This document shows positions 1 through 8,127 of a DNA stretch of 64,000 bases, in pieces; the stretch's first letter is position 1, and each line of letters starts with the position of its first letter. Under the pieces are notes generated by a model. That model was not told where the DNA came from. It was given only the letters and a program-made list of their open reading frames with translations, and made no database searches. This DNA is from Nocardia iowensis (GTDB taxonomy: Bacteria > Actinomycetota > Actinomycetes > Mycobacteriales > Mycobacteriaceae): assembly GCF_019222765.1 (NCBI RefSeq), contig NZ_CP078145.1:5146001-5210000 (forward strand), read 5' to 3'. Made by a program: the position numbers and the translations under genes.

Positions 1-205
1 CCCGGTCGTCGGCGAGACCGTCGTTGCCCTGGTCCAATTGCGCGAACCCGACAATGCCGAGGTGGCCGTCGAGCTGCGCGACCTGTGCAACTCCGAACTC
101 GCCGCGTACAAACGGCCGTCATCGATACGAATGATCGACTCGATTCCGCTACTCGCCTCAGGCAAGCCGGATCTGGAGCAACTCCGGCGACTCGCCCTCG
201 ACTGA
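1..205 (+). CDS. C-terminal end of an AMP-binding acyl/aryl-CoA (or ACP) ligase, partial
   Basis: Only the last 67 codons are in the window, read from base 2 and ending in TGA at 203-205. The segment has the small C-terminal lid domain of adenylate-forming enzymes: a strand like VVGETVVALVQL, then ELAAYKRP, and SGKPD, whose lysine sits where the adenylation lysine of this superfamily lies. The substrate cannot be read from this piece. Its place beside an ACP and a tyrosine ammonia-lyase makes activation of p-coumarate, for CoA or for the carrier protein at 4215-4493, the obvious guess. It abuts the convergent YqcI/YcgG gene with no spacer. Family call is good; substrate is inference. Confidence 0.75.
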   Translation, partial: PVVGETVVALVQLREPDNAEVAVELRDLCNSELAAYKRPSSIRMIDSIPLLASGKPDLEQLRRLALD

Positions 206-949
206 CTAACCATCGCGATGCCGAAACGGGCAGGTCTGCCCGTTTCCGTCATCGCTGTCCGGGAGAAAGTACTGTCGCCACTCCCGATTGTCCGGATCGC
301 CGTAGTCGCCGAGCACGCCGGGCGGCGGCTCCCGACGATCGAACTCGCGCAACCGTTTACGGATAACCCGCCGTGCCGCCGCCCCGCGTGGCGTCGCGGC
401 ATCGATCTCCTCGAATACCCAACGCGGCTGGAAGGAGATCATGAAGGTCGGGCTGAATCGGCTCCGGCGCGAAAGGTGGGCCGGGGTATTGCACACCACG
501 AACAGTGGGGTTCCGCCGAAGCTGAATTCCCACGTGGGGTCGTCGGTGTCCCGCGGTATCTCGGCAGGCCAAGTCGTCTCGTCGCGGCCGTGCAAGAACT
601 GCAACACCTCCCAGAACCGCTGCCGGTACCGGTCGAGGTCGGCGACCTCCCCCGAGGAGCCGAAGAACACGATCAGCGCGGTTTCCCGGTCGATCTGCCG
701 GTAGACCCGCAGATATTCGGTGAGAATGTCCGGCAGCGCCGCCCATGTCCGGTCATCGTCGACGTCGTCGACGAATCCGAAACGCAAGGTGGACTTGCGG
801 ACCGCGGACACTGCGAAGAAACACGGGAACGGATCCGCTCGGGAAGCCAGGGTGGTCTGGAGGTCTTCGATGGCCGCCGTCCCCCAGCTCGGTAGCCTGC
901 CGATCACCTGGGTGAGCGGATTCTCATTCGACAACAATTGATGCTCCAT
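206..949 (-). CDS. YqcI/YcgG family protein, probable heme-dependent guanidine N-hydroxylase
   Basis: The 247-residue protein shows the marks of the YqcI/YcgG family (PF08892): FPCFFAV near residue 41, a WEFSFGG strand, NTPAHLSRRSRFSPTF, FQPRW, and a C-terminal QYFLPD...CPF. From established knowledge, characterised members such as DcsA of the D-cycloserine pathway are heme proteins that N-hydroxylate the guanidine of L-arginine. Here it is last in a leftward series after the amidinotransferase (1016-2134), which suggests that it hydroxylates either arginine or the guanidine installed on the product. A stem-loop at 961-995 separates the two genes, so it may have its own promoter. No strong ribosome binding site precedes the ATG at 949. 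Family call is firm; the reaction is inferred. Confidence 0.75.
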   Translation of the reverse strand: MEHQLLSNENPLTQVIGRLPSWGTAAIEDLQTTLASRADPFPCFFAVSAVRKSTLRFGFVDDVDDDRTWAALPDILTEYLRVYRQIDRETALIVFFGSSGEVADLDRYRQRFWEVLQFLHGRDETTWPAEIPRDTDDPTWEFSFGGTPLFVVCNTPAHLSRRSRFSPTFMISFQPRWVFEEIDAATPRGAAARRVIRKRLREFDRREPPPGVLGDYGDPDNREWRQYFLPDSDDGNGQTCPFRHRDG

Positions 950-960
950 AGAAAACGGAG

Positions 961-995
961 GAGACCGTGGCCACGAACGATCGAGCCACGGTCTC
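961..995 (-). terminator. Stem-loop between amidinotransferase and YqcI/YcgG genes
   Basis: GAGACCGTGGC at 961-971 pairs perfectly with GCCACGGTCTC at 985-995 around a 13-base loop. It lies 20 bases past the amidinotransferase stop in the leftward direction and just upstream of the next gene. On the minus strand it is followed by a short T-containing run rather than a long one, so it could end or attenuate transcription. Confidence 0.5.
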
Positions 996-1015
996 GGCGA
1001 ATCTGGAGGGCAGGA

Positions 1016-2134
1016 TCAATCCGAGAAATAATCCTCGAGCCCGCCACTACGGCGAATGTCGAGGGTCACGCAGTGGAAGCCACCGCCGAGACTGCGACCG
1101 TGCCGCCACCGGCACGGCACCGGGGTGAAACCGTGTTTCTCGAGGTCCCGCATCAGCGGTTCCTGAATGTCTTGGACCACCACGTGTTCCTGGTCGAGCG
1201 AGAGGACATTCATCCCGATCGTCTGGGATGCCAGCAGCGGGACGCCGTCCTGGGCGATCTCGAGCGGCCGATCCAACCACGAGTATCGAATGACATCCCA
1301 ATTCCGCATGGGCGCGGGCAGCAGATCGATGTCGACGGTGTCGCGGGCGAGTAGAACACCCGGACGCAACGGCAATACCTCACCGTCGATATGCGTGTCG
1401 GTGATATTTGTGAGATGCACCCGGTACTCATCACCGAGGTGCTGCTTGAGCCACCGCGCACCCATTCGGTGGTTCTCCGACGAGGCGTTGAATACCAGGT
1501 CCCGACCGAGCCGCATCACCTGGGCGCCGTCGAACATGATCTCGTAGAACGGCTGCTGCGGCGCCTCCTCCTCGAACCCCAACTCCTGCAGGAAACCGGT
1601 GTCGAAGTTGTGGTCCAGCAGGCGTGACTTGGGCGCCACCGTCCACTTCGCGCCTTTGTTGAAATACTCCGTGAACAGCTCTTTGTAGAGTTCGGGCTCG
1701 AAGTAGCGGGCTCGCATCATCGGCGAGGTCTCGATGATTTCATTGCCGATCACCAGAAAGATGTCTCGGCTCATCAGCGCATGCCCCATCGGAGCTTTCC
1801 AGTACGGCGACTGCACCACCGGAACCTGCTCAGAGACTTCCGGCCGCCGGACCGTCACCCGGAAGTCGTCCATGATCTTTATCAGATCGGCGATGTCCTC
1901 CAGACATTCTTCCTTCATCTGGTTCGACGGGCGGACTTTCCGCATGTCGCCGTCGGTGTTGATGGTCGACCGATTCGTGTGGAAGAAGATTCGGAATGAG
2001 CGGTCGTTGTGGTAATCGAGGTGATAGGGGGTCCCGATGACGACTTCCTCCAGTGGATCCCATTCGTTATGGGTACTCACTGGGCTGGTCAATTTTTCAT
2101 CGGACACTAGGGTCTCGGCGAGTTCCGCTTCCAC
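1016..2134 (-). CDS. Glycine amidinotransferase-like L-arginine:amine amidinotransferase
   Basis: This 372-residue enzyme belongs to the arginine:glycine amidinotransferase/StrB1 family, which moves an amidino group from L-arginine to an amine through a cysteine intermediate. Family features include an N-terminal EWDPLEEVVIG strand, THIDG containing the catalytic histidine (about His248), and the GGGFHC active-site cysteine (Cys355) followed by VTLDIRR. It starts with GTG, with AGAGGAG upstream. It follows a carbamoyltransferase in a leftward operon with aminosugar genes nearby. The expected role is guanidinylation of an aminosugar or spermidine amine, as StrB1 does in streptomycin formation. 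The acceptor is not identifiable from sequence. Family assignment is very safe. Confidence 0.9.
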   Translation of the reverse strand: MEAELAETLVSDEKLTSPVSTHNEWDPLEEVVIGTPYHLDYHNDRSFRIFFHTNRSTINTDGDMRKVRPSNQMKEECLEDIADLIKIMDDFRVTVRRPEVSEQVPVVQSPYWKAPMGHALMSRDIFLVIGNEIIETSPMMRARYFEPELYKELFTEYFNKGAKWTVAPKSRLLDHNFDTGFLQELGFEEEAPQQPFYEIMFDGAQVMRLGRDLVFNASSENHRMGARWLKQHLGDEYRVHLTNITDTHIDGEVLPLRPGVLLARDTVDIDLLPAPMRNWDVIRYSWLDRPLEIAQDGVPLLASQTIGMNVLSLDQEHVVVQDIQEPLMRDLEKHGFTPVPCRWRHGRSLGGGFHCVTLDIRRSGGLEDYFSD

Positions 2135-2166
2135 TGAACGTCGGTCTCCTCTGATCTGCGACAGAA

Positions 2167-4209
2167 TTATCGTGTGTTGTGCTGCATCCGGTCGGACACC
2201 AGCGGCATCAAGGTGTCCTCGGTTGTTCCGCCGTCGACAAAGCAGCCCTCGAAGGTCCCGCCCGGGCCGAAGGTCGTCTGAAGATGGTCGATGTAGGCGT
2301 GCCAGGCCGGGTCGCTGCCGATGGTGCGGTCGGCGAGCGCCCGCAATTTGAGCCGGGCCCGGTCACTGCTGAGCGCGGACGCCAGTTGCGGTGCGCGAGC
2401 GATCAACGCCATCAACTCGACACCGATTCCGGACTCCTCGAGCTCGCGCCACAGCGCGTCCCGTGCTTGCTCCTGCCCAGCGAACAGTTCCACCTGACGC
2501 GGCCGAGGACCGACGACCGGCGTTTCGATCACGCCACTGGTCAGCTCGATTCGTCGGCCGTTCAGGTACAGCACCGACACGCCTTTGGCGAGGCAGAAGG
2601 CGATCGCCTGCGACGCGGTCTGAATGACGGGTTCCCCCTTCGCGTTCAGCGAGGTGTTGCACACCATGGGGACACCGGTGCGCTCGGCGAACGCCGTCAC
2701 CGCGGCGAACAGGCGGGGGTCGTCGGCCTCGGTGAGGCTCTGCAACCGAGCGGTGCCGTCGAGGTGGGTGATCGCGGGCACCAGGTCTTGTTTCGCGGCG
2801 GCGACCCGGAAGACCTCCAGCATGTACGGCGACCGGCGGTCTCCGTCGAACCACTCCGCGACCTGGTCTTCCAGCACGATCGGCGCGACCGGCCGCCACC
2901 ACTGTCGGTCCTTGATCTCGTTCAGTCGGTCTTTGCTCGCCTGGCGCCGCGGATCGGCCAGCAGGCTGCGATGGCCGAGGGCTCGCGGGCCGATCTCGCT
3001 GGCACCGTCCACCCAGGCCACCGGGCCGCGCTCGAGATCGGCGGCAAAGCGGACGGCGCTGAACTCGGATACGTCGGCGATCGCCTCGGCATACTCCTGC
3101 CGTGCTTGCTCGAACTCGATTTCCTGCGGACCGAGGTAGGGCCCCGGAAACACGAACTCCGCCGTTGGCAGCACGCCGTCCGCGTAGAAACCGGCAAGCC
3201 CGATGCCCAACGCCTGCCCACCGTCGTTCGCGCAGGGCGGGCAGAGCAATCCAACGAACCCGAACTCGTCGAGCAGCCGGGAATTGGTGGGACAGTTCAG
3301 CGCCGAGCCGCCGCTCATGCCCAGATAGGCCGAACGGGTGTCGATGGCGAACTCCGCCACCAATCGCTCGATATTGCGCACGGCGATGTGTTCGGCGATC
3401 TGCTGCACCCGCCACATGACCGCGGTCCGTACGTGCTCCTCCGGCGTGAGCCTGCTGTCTCCACAGTTGCCGATCACGTTGTCCGCCAACAGCCTGTTGC
3501 CCTCGTCCACCGCGGCGGTCAGCACGCGAGTGGCCGTCGCCCAGCCGTTGTCCCTGGCTCCGTAGAAGGTGAGCTCATCGAGCGCGGACTGCGACAGCGC
3601 GGGAATCTCGGCACGGCAGGAGCACAGCGAGGTCGCGGCCATCAACGTGCCCGGCTCCTGGCCGAAGACCATGACGGCCGCCGTATAAAGCAATCCGGGC
3701 GATTCGACTGGCCGGATGTGCAATTCGCCGTTCCGGACCACCGCGCCCGAGTACCAGTAGGCCGGAACTCGGTCTTCCAGGACGAAGTCGGGTCCGCCGT
3801 CGATAGCGAGCGCGACGATCGTTTCCTCGCGGAAGACGCGGGAGTCCAGCAGCAGAGCGGAGAACAGGTGTCCGATGCTGTGTACCGAGGTGCGGGCATC
3901 GTGGGCCAGCTGCCTGATCTTGCCGCTGTCTCCGGCGTCCGGAAGTCCCCAGATGCCGCTGATATCGGCCATGGTCAGGCCTTCGGTCCGCACCAGCGCA
4001 TCGAACAGCTGGGTCCGTCGCTCTTCGGTGAAGAACGGCCAGACATGATGCTTGAGACCGCTGATGCGCTCCAGCTCCCAGTAGCGGACCAGCTCGACCC
4101 GCTCCCCCTCGCGCCGCCACAGGGCAACGCACTGATCATGGCGCTGCCAGTACAGCGATCCGGGGCCGATGGCGGAGACGTAGGCTGACAAAAAGTATTC
4201 AACGGTCAC
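2167..4209 (-). CDS. Carbamoyltransferase 1 (NodU/CmcH family, divergent, extended C-terminus)
   Basis: This 680-residue member of the NodU/CmcH/TobZ carbamoyltransferase family transfers carbamoyl from carbamoyl phosphate via carbamoyl-AMP. The C-terminal YrdC-like half is well kept (IGPRALGHRSLLADPR, WWRPVAPI, NTSLNAKGEP). The N-terminal Kae1-like half is divergent: the usual metal-binding HHxxH reads HSIGH, with the second histidine replaced by serine. About 110 residues follow the usual end of the family and match nothing I know. It starts with GTG at 4209, six bases after the ACP stop, so the two genes are co-transcribed. It could be active with altered metal binding, or specialised or inactive. 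The target may be an aminosugar N or O group. Confidence 0.85.
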   Translation of the reverse strand: MTVEYFLSAYVSAIGPGSLYWQRHDQCVALWRREGERVELVRYWELERISGLKHHVWPFFTEERRTQLFDALVRTEGLTMADISGIWGLPDAGDSGKIRQLAHDARTSVHSIGHLFSALLLDSRVFREETIVALAIDGGPDFVLEDRVPAYWYSGAVVRNGELHIRPVESPGLLYTAAVMVFGQEPGTLMAATSLCSCRAEIPALSQSALDELTFYGARDNGWATATRVLTAAVDEGNRLLADNVIGNCGDSRLTPEEHVRTAVMWRVQQIAEHIAVRNIERLVAEFAIDTRSAYLGMSGGSALNCPTNSRLLDEFGFVGLLCPPCANDGGQALGIGLAGFYADGVLPTAEFVFPGPYLGPQEIEFEQARQEYAEAIADVSEFSAVRFAADLERGPVAWVDGASEIGPRALGHRSLLADPRRQASKDRLNEIKDRQWWRPVAPIVLEDQVAEWFDGDRRSPYMLEVFRVAAAKQDLVPAITHLDGTARLQSLTEADDPRLFAAVTAFAERTGVPMVCNTSLNAKGEPVIQTASQAIAFCLAKGVSVLYLNGRRIELTSGVIETPVVGPRPRQVELFAGQEQARDALWRELEESGIGVELMALIARAPQLASALSSDRARLKLRALADRTIGSDPAWHAYIDHLQTTFGPGGTFEGCFVDGGTTEDTLMPLVSDRMQHNTR

Positions 4210-4214
4210 GTCGA

Positions 4215-4493
4215 TTAGCCCTCAGCCCGCGTGTCCACGAATTTCGCGAGACCGTCCAGGGTCATCCCGCCGATTTCGAACATCTCTTCTTCATCGATCT
4301 CGACATCGAATTCTTCCTCGATATCGAGCGCGAGTTCGACCACCATCAGCGAATCCAAGCCGAGACCACCCTCGCCTATCCGAGTATCGGGTCCTGGTGG
4401 CGCGCCATCGGATGGCCATTCCAGCCCGACGAGGATCATCTTCACCAGTTTGTGCAGGGTAGAAATATCATTTGTCGCTGTCTTGGATTCCAC
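4215..4493 (-). CDS. Acyl carrier protein, cluster A
   Basis: This is a 92-residue carrier protein with the phosphopantetheine site LGLDSL (Ser48), followed by an acidic helix typical of ACPs (DIEEEFDVEIDEEE). I chose the GTG at 4493 because GGGGGAGGAGAG lies directly upstream; a longer frame opens at 4577 but lacks such a site. It heads a leftward operon with carbamoyltransferase 1 and the amidinotransferase. A 450-base gap upstream contains a StrR-type palindrome. It probably carries p-coumarate while it is glycosylated or passed to the condensation enzyme (18788-20086); that role is inference. Confidence 0.88.
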   Translation of the reverse strand: MESKTATNDISTLHKLVKMILVGLEWPSDGAPPGPDTRIGEGGLGLDSLMVVELALDIEEEFDVEIDEEEMFEIGGMTLDGLAKFVDTRAEG

Positions 4494-4944
4494 AGGACTC
4501 TCCTCCCCCAACTGCCCCGAGTCAGGCAGTTTCCCATCATTGCCGACCAATGCGGACAAGTAAATTCCTCCAGCCATGTCGATGGATTGCGGCTCAGCCG
4601 AACAGCTTTCGCGCCGAAGAACCGCCGCCGGGCCGTCTCGGCCATACTGGCCACCGCAGCGTGCGGTATCAGCCCACTACGTCGGCAACCGCACACCGCG
4701 GGGATGCGATCCGACCTCGAACGTACCCGTGCGCCTCGCGCCTGGTCTTCGAAAGTTTCGCGTAACGCCGAGGGCGGGTTCAACCTCGGAAATTCCGAGG
4801 TTGAACGTTCACCCACGCGGCAACCGCGGTTATCCCGAGTAGAGCCGATTGCGCTCGGGTGAACACCCTTGCGCGTTCTCGATGGTGCCGCCGGACCGGC
4901 CGAGTCGGGATCGGCCGGTGGCCGACGACCTCGCTAGATTCCCG
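4494..4944. promoter_or_regulatory. 450-bp non-coding region upstream of the ACP operon
   Basis: No convincing gene lies here. Open frames present are arginine/proline-rich and lack ribosome binding sites. The region separates carbamoyltransferase 2 (ends at 4945) from the ACP gene (starts at 4493), both leftward, and holds the 29-bp palindrome at 4778-4806. It probably contains the promoter for the ACP, carbamoyltransferase 1 and amidinotransferase genes. Confidence 0.6.
4778..4806. promoter_or_regulatory. Perfect 29-bp palindrome, candidate StrR-type operator
   Basis: GTTCAACCT, eleven bases, then AGGTTGAAC; the eleven central bases are also symmetric, so each arm is 14 bases around one centre base. 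The known StrR operator of streptomycin producers is GTTCGACTG-N11-CAGTCGAAC, with the same total length and spacing and matching outer bases. A StrR-like protein is encoded at 20100-21227. The site is about 285 bases upstream of the ACP start. Confidence 0.7.
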
Positions 4945-6564
4945 TCATTGTTTGGTGACGAAGAAATTGTCAATGACAAGGCAATCGATGTCGCTGCCGA
5001 GGAAACAGCCGATCGCGTCGCCAGGAGTTTCGACGATGGGTTCGCTGTCGTTGAACGAGGTGTTCAGTAGGCCGGGCACACCGGTCAGCGCTTCGAATCG
5101 AGTGATCAGCTCATGGAACCGAGGGTTCGTCTGCTCGGTCACCGTCTGATACCTGGCGCTGGCATCGACGTGGGTGGCTGCGACGAACTGACGGCGCGCC
5201 TGGTCGTGAACTTTGCCGTTCATGCACATGTACGTGGACGGCGCGGCCGTATCGAGCACCTCCGTCTGCCGAGTCCCGAGGATGGCGGGAGCGAACGGCC
5301 GGAAGCCCTCTCGGTGCTTCACCACGGAGTTGATCCGGTCCTTCATCTCCGGCCTGCTGGGATCGGCCAGGATGCTCCGGTTACCCAAGGCGCGCGGACC
5401 GAATTCCGATCGCCCCTGGAACCAGCCGACGACGCCGCCGCCCGCCAGGACGCCCGCCGCCTTGGCGCAGACGTCTTCGTCCTCGGTCCAGTCGACCCCG
5501 GCCGCTGCCTCGAGGGCGGCCAGCGTCTCGTCGCGGACATAGCGGCGACCGGTGTAGATCAGCTCCTCCTCCTGGTGCGGCAGCTTTCCGGTGTGTTGGT
5601 GATAGCCGTACAGAGCGGCGCCGATGGCGGTTCCGCTGTCGCCGGTCGCCCCGTGCAGATAGAAGTCGCCGAACGGCCCTTCGTCGCGGATTCGCTGGTT
5701 GGCAACGGAATTGAGGAACACGCCACCACCGACAGCCAGTGCGCCGCGCTCGCTGCGGTGATGCAGATCGTGCACGCGCCGCAGCAACGCTTCCTCCAGA
5801 ACGGCCTGCACTCCCCTGGCCACATCGGCCTGATGCTTCCACTCCTCCGTCGCGGCCGGCTCGGCGGCGATCAGCCGAGCCAGCTCCGTGCGGGTGGCGT
5901 CGTCGAACCGCACCCGGCCGATCGGATCGACCTCGATGATCCGATGAAACTCCTCGACCAGACGCTCGGAGCCGTACGGCGCCAGCCCCATCGTCTTTCC
6001 CGCGTCGTGCAGGCCGAAGCCGATGGCCTCGGTGACAAAGGAGTACAGCTCGCCGAGCGAGTGCTCGACGAAGTCGAAGTTCTGCCAACTGAACGGCCGG
6101 TCGGCGTGGACCCGCCGGACCTGGTTGGTCTCGCGGTGGATCAGCCGCGGCACCCGGTCCTCGTCCGTGACGAAGTAGGAGACGGTCTCCGCCTGTCCGT
6201 CCCGCATCGAGCCGAACCCGTCCACCACCAGAATCGCTTGCTCCGCGTGGGGCGACAGATAGCTGACCAAAGCGGCGTGACTGAGGTGATGATTGATCGG
6301 CCGGACCGCGGGCAGCGACCGCAGCGCCCCTCGGTAGACCAGGTCATTGGCAATCACGAGGTCGACATCATCGAGAGTCGCGCCGATCTCGCGCAGGCAG
6401 TAGTCGACCGAACTCAGCCGCATATCGGAAACGCGAAGGCGTTCCAGGGAGTGGTGTTTGATGCGCGACAGGCGTTCTTCCTCGACCGCGATCCGCACCT
6501 GGCCGTCGACCAGAACACAGGCGCTGAAGTCGTGGGTGGAGCCGCCGATACCGAGAACGATCAT
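4945..6564 (-). CDS. Carbamoyltransferase 2 (NodU/CmcH family)
   Basis: This 539-residue carbamoyltransferase has complete motifs: GIGGSTHDFSAC near the N-terminus, EEERLSRIKH, metal-binding NHHLSHA, GKTMGLAPYG, FGPRALGNRSILADP and LNTSFNDSEPIV. The ATG at 6564 overlaps the stop of the ammonia-lyase gene by four bases, so the two are translationally coupled. It probably carbamoylates an amine or hydroxyl of the sugar part. It is the most canonical of the three homologues in cluster A. Acceptor and order of action are unknown. Confidence 0.9.
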   Translation of the reverse strand: MIVLGIGGSTHDFSACVLVDGQVRIAVEEERLSRIKHHSLERLRVSDMRLSSVDYCLREIGATLDDVDLVIANDLVYRGALRSLPAVRPINHHLSHAALVSYLSPHAEQAILVVDGFGSMRDGQAETVSYFVTDEDRVPRLIHRETNQVRRVHADRPFSWQNFDFVEHSLGELYSFVTEAIGFGLHDAGKTMGLAPYGSERLVEEFHRIIEVDPIGRVRFDDATRTELARLIAAEPAATEEWKHQADVARGVQAVLEEALLRRVHDLHHRSERGALAVGGGVFLNSVANQRIRDEGPFGDFYLHGATGDSGTAIGAALYGYHQHTGKLPHQEEELIYTGRRYVRDETLAALEAAAGVDWTEDEDVCAKAAGVLAGGGVVGWFQGRSEFGPRALGNRSILADPSRPEMKDRINSVVKHREGFRPFAPAILGTRQTEVLDTAAPSTYMCMNGKVHDQARRQFVAATHVDASARYQTVTEQTNPRFHELITRFEALTGVPGLLNTSFNDSEPIVETPGDAIGCFLGSDIDCLVIDNFFVTKQ

Positions 6565-8081
6565 CGTTCGGTTCCGGTCTCGTGCGCTCCGAACAGCTCC
6601 TCGTCGGTCCCGCACTGGCGCTGCGCCTCGGCCCGCAGCAGTTCCCAGACGGCACGGACTTCGGGCGCCAATGGCCGGTCGTCCCCAAGCCGTGGGGTCG
6701 CGGCCAGCAGGTCCGCCAGCCAGGGCCGGTTGGTGCCCGGACGGTAGTCGGCGATATGCGCCAGCTGGGCTACGCCGAGTGCGAGTGAGCCGAGCACCAG
6801 TTCCGACCGTTGCAGTTGGCGGGCTACCCGCAGCGCACCCATCAGGGCCATCGGCACGACATCCTGGTTGTCGAGGTTCGTCGGTACCGGTGTGGTCGTC
6901 GCGGGTGCGCTGAGCTGCCTGATCTCGGCCAGGAAGGCGGTCGCCGCGAGTTGCACCCCGGCCAGTCCGCTCGTCGCGCCCGGCCGGGCGGCCAGCAGCG
7001 GGGGACGCCCGCCGTTGCTCGTCGGGTTCAGGATCAGCGCGAGCTGGCGTTCGGCCATGAAGGCGATCTGATGCAGCAGGGTGGCGTGCTGATCGGAGAC
7101 CAGTCCGGCCGTGATCGCATAGAAGTTGCCCGCGTGGAAGATGCCGTCGGCGCTGACGATGGGGTTGTCCGAGCAGCCAGCGCGCTCACGTCCCAGCATG
7201 AGCGAGAACGCGTCGAGGAAGTCGAGCACTGATCCGACGATCTGCGGCGCGCACCGCAGCGAGTACGGCTCTTGGAGTTGGCGCGCGGAACTGCCGTCCC
7301 GTGGATCGGTGACCTGGGCCCGAATCCAGCTGGCGGCCAGGGCATGTCCCGGCGAGCCACCGCGGGCCTGCCCTACGACCTCGTGGTAGGCCTCGGTATT
7401 GGCATGGAGCAGGTCGGCGATCACGCCGGTCAGCGTGGCGGCGATCCAGCACTGCTCGCGGAGGCTGGCCTGGTTACGCAGCGTGGCGGCCAGGCTCGCG
7501 CTCGTGCCGTTGACGAACGCGAGGGCTTCCCTGGCGCCCCAGGTGATCGGTTCCAGCCCGAGCTGACGCAATCGCAGGTCCGCGGGCACCTGCACCGGCG
7601 GGTCCGAATCCAGGTCCCAGGCAAGGCCTTTCCCGGACATCGCGCTGGCCGCGTGGGCCAGCGGGATGAGGTCGCCGCTCGCGCTGACGCTGCCAAGCGA
7701 GGGCACGACCGGGACGAACCCGGATCGCGGCAAGTTGACGATTTCTTCCCAACGCTCCGGGTCGATGCCGGAGTATCCGCGCGTCATCCCGCGCAGCCGC
7801 AGGTCGAGCATCAACCGCGTGGTCTCGATGTCGAGGTCGTCACCTTGTCCGGCGGACAGGTGCGAGATCAGGCCGAGACCGTGCCTGTTGGCGTCGGTGT
7901 CGGCTTCGAATTCGGCCAGCGGACCGAAGCCTCTGGAGACACCGTAAATCGGTGCTTCGGTATCGAGCGCAGCCGACAAAACTTCGCAGCTGCGCTTCAT
8001 TCGCTCACGAGCGGTATCATCCAATCCGTAGAATTCCGGGGGACGATGCGATGTCCATTCACCCATTTGGGATGCAACCAT
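6561..8081 (-). CDS. Aromatic amino acid ammonia-lyase, predicted tyrosine ammonia-lyase
   Basis: This 506-residue enzyme is of the histidine/phenylalanine/tyrosine ammonia-lyase and aminomutase family. The MIO cofactor arises from Ala134-Ser135-Gly136 in SVSASGDLIPLAH. YGVSRGFG carries the catalytic tyrosine (Tyr46). In the substrate-selectivity loop, SHLSAGQG places His74-Leu75 where bacterial tyrosine ammonia-lyases have His-Leu, PALs have Phe-Leu and histidases Ser-His. It should therefore make p-coumarate from tyrosine; a tyrosine 2,3-aminomutase giving beta-tyrosine cannot be excluded. The start is uncertain: ATG at 8081, with an in-frame ATG at 8066. It is followed by carbamoyltransferase 2 with a 4-base overlap. 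Confidence 0.88.
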   Translation of the reverse strand: MVASQMGEWTSHRPPEFYGLDDTARERMKRSCEVLSAALDTEAPIYGVSRGFGPLAEFEADTDANRHGLGLISHLSAGQGDDLDIETTRLMLDLRLRGMTRGYSGIDPERWEEIVNLPRSGFVPVVPSLGSVSASGDLIPLAHAASAMSGKGLAWDLDSDPPVQVPADLRLRQLGLEPITWGAREALAFVNGTSASLAATLRNQASLREQCWIAATLTGVIADLLHANTEAYHEVVGQARGGSPGHALAASWIRAQVTDPRDGSSARQLQEPYSLRCAPQIVGSVLDFLDAFSLMLGRERAGCSDNPIVSADGIFHAGNFYAITAGLVSDQHATLLHQIAFMAERQLALILNPTSNGGRPPLLAARPGATSGLAGVQLAATAFLAEIRQLSAPATTTPVPTNLDNQDVVPMALMGALRVARQLQRSELVLGSLALGVAQLAHIADYRPGTNRPWLADLLAATPRLGDDRPLAPEVRAVWELLRAEAQRQCGTDEELFGAHETGTER

Positions 8082-8127
8082 GGAAACCAATGTGCATGGC
8101 CAGAGAAAACATAGTCAAGGGATACAG

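Noticed and set aside
2179..4188. Long open frame opposite carbamoyltransferase 1
   Set aside because: It is antisense to a gene with clear family motifs, and its translation has no motif; long antisense frames are normal in GC-rich actinomycete DNA. The same holds for 5113-6747, 33267-34994 and 50556-52349.
4442..4816. Possible leftward gene overlapping the ACP start
   Set aside because: Composition is Arg/Ser/Pro-rich without motifs or a ribosome binding site, and it covers the palindrome at 4778-4806.
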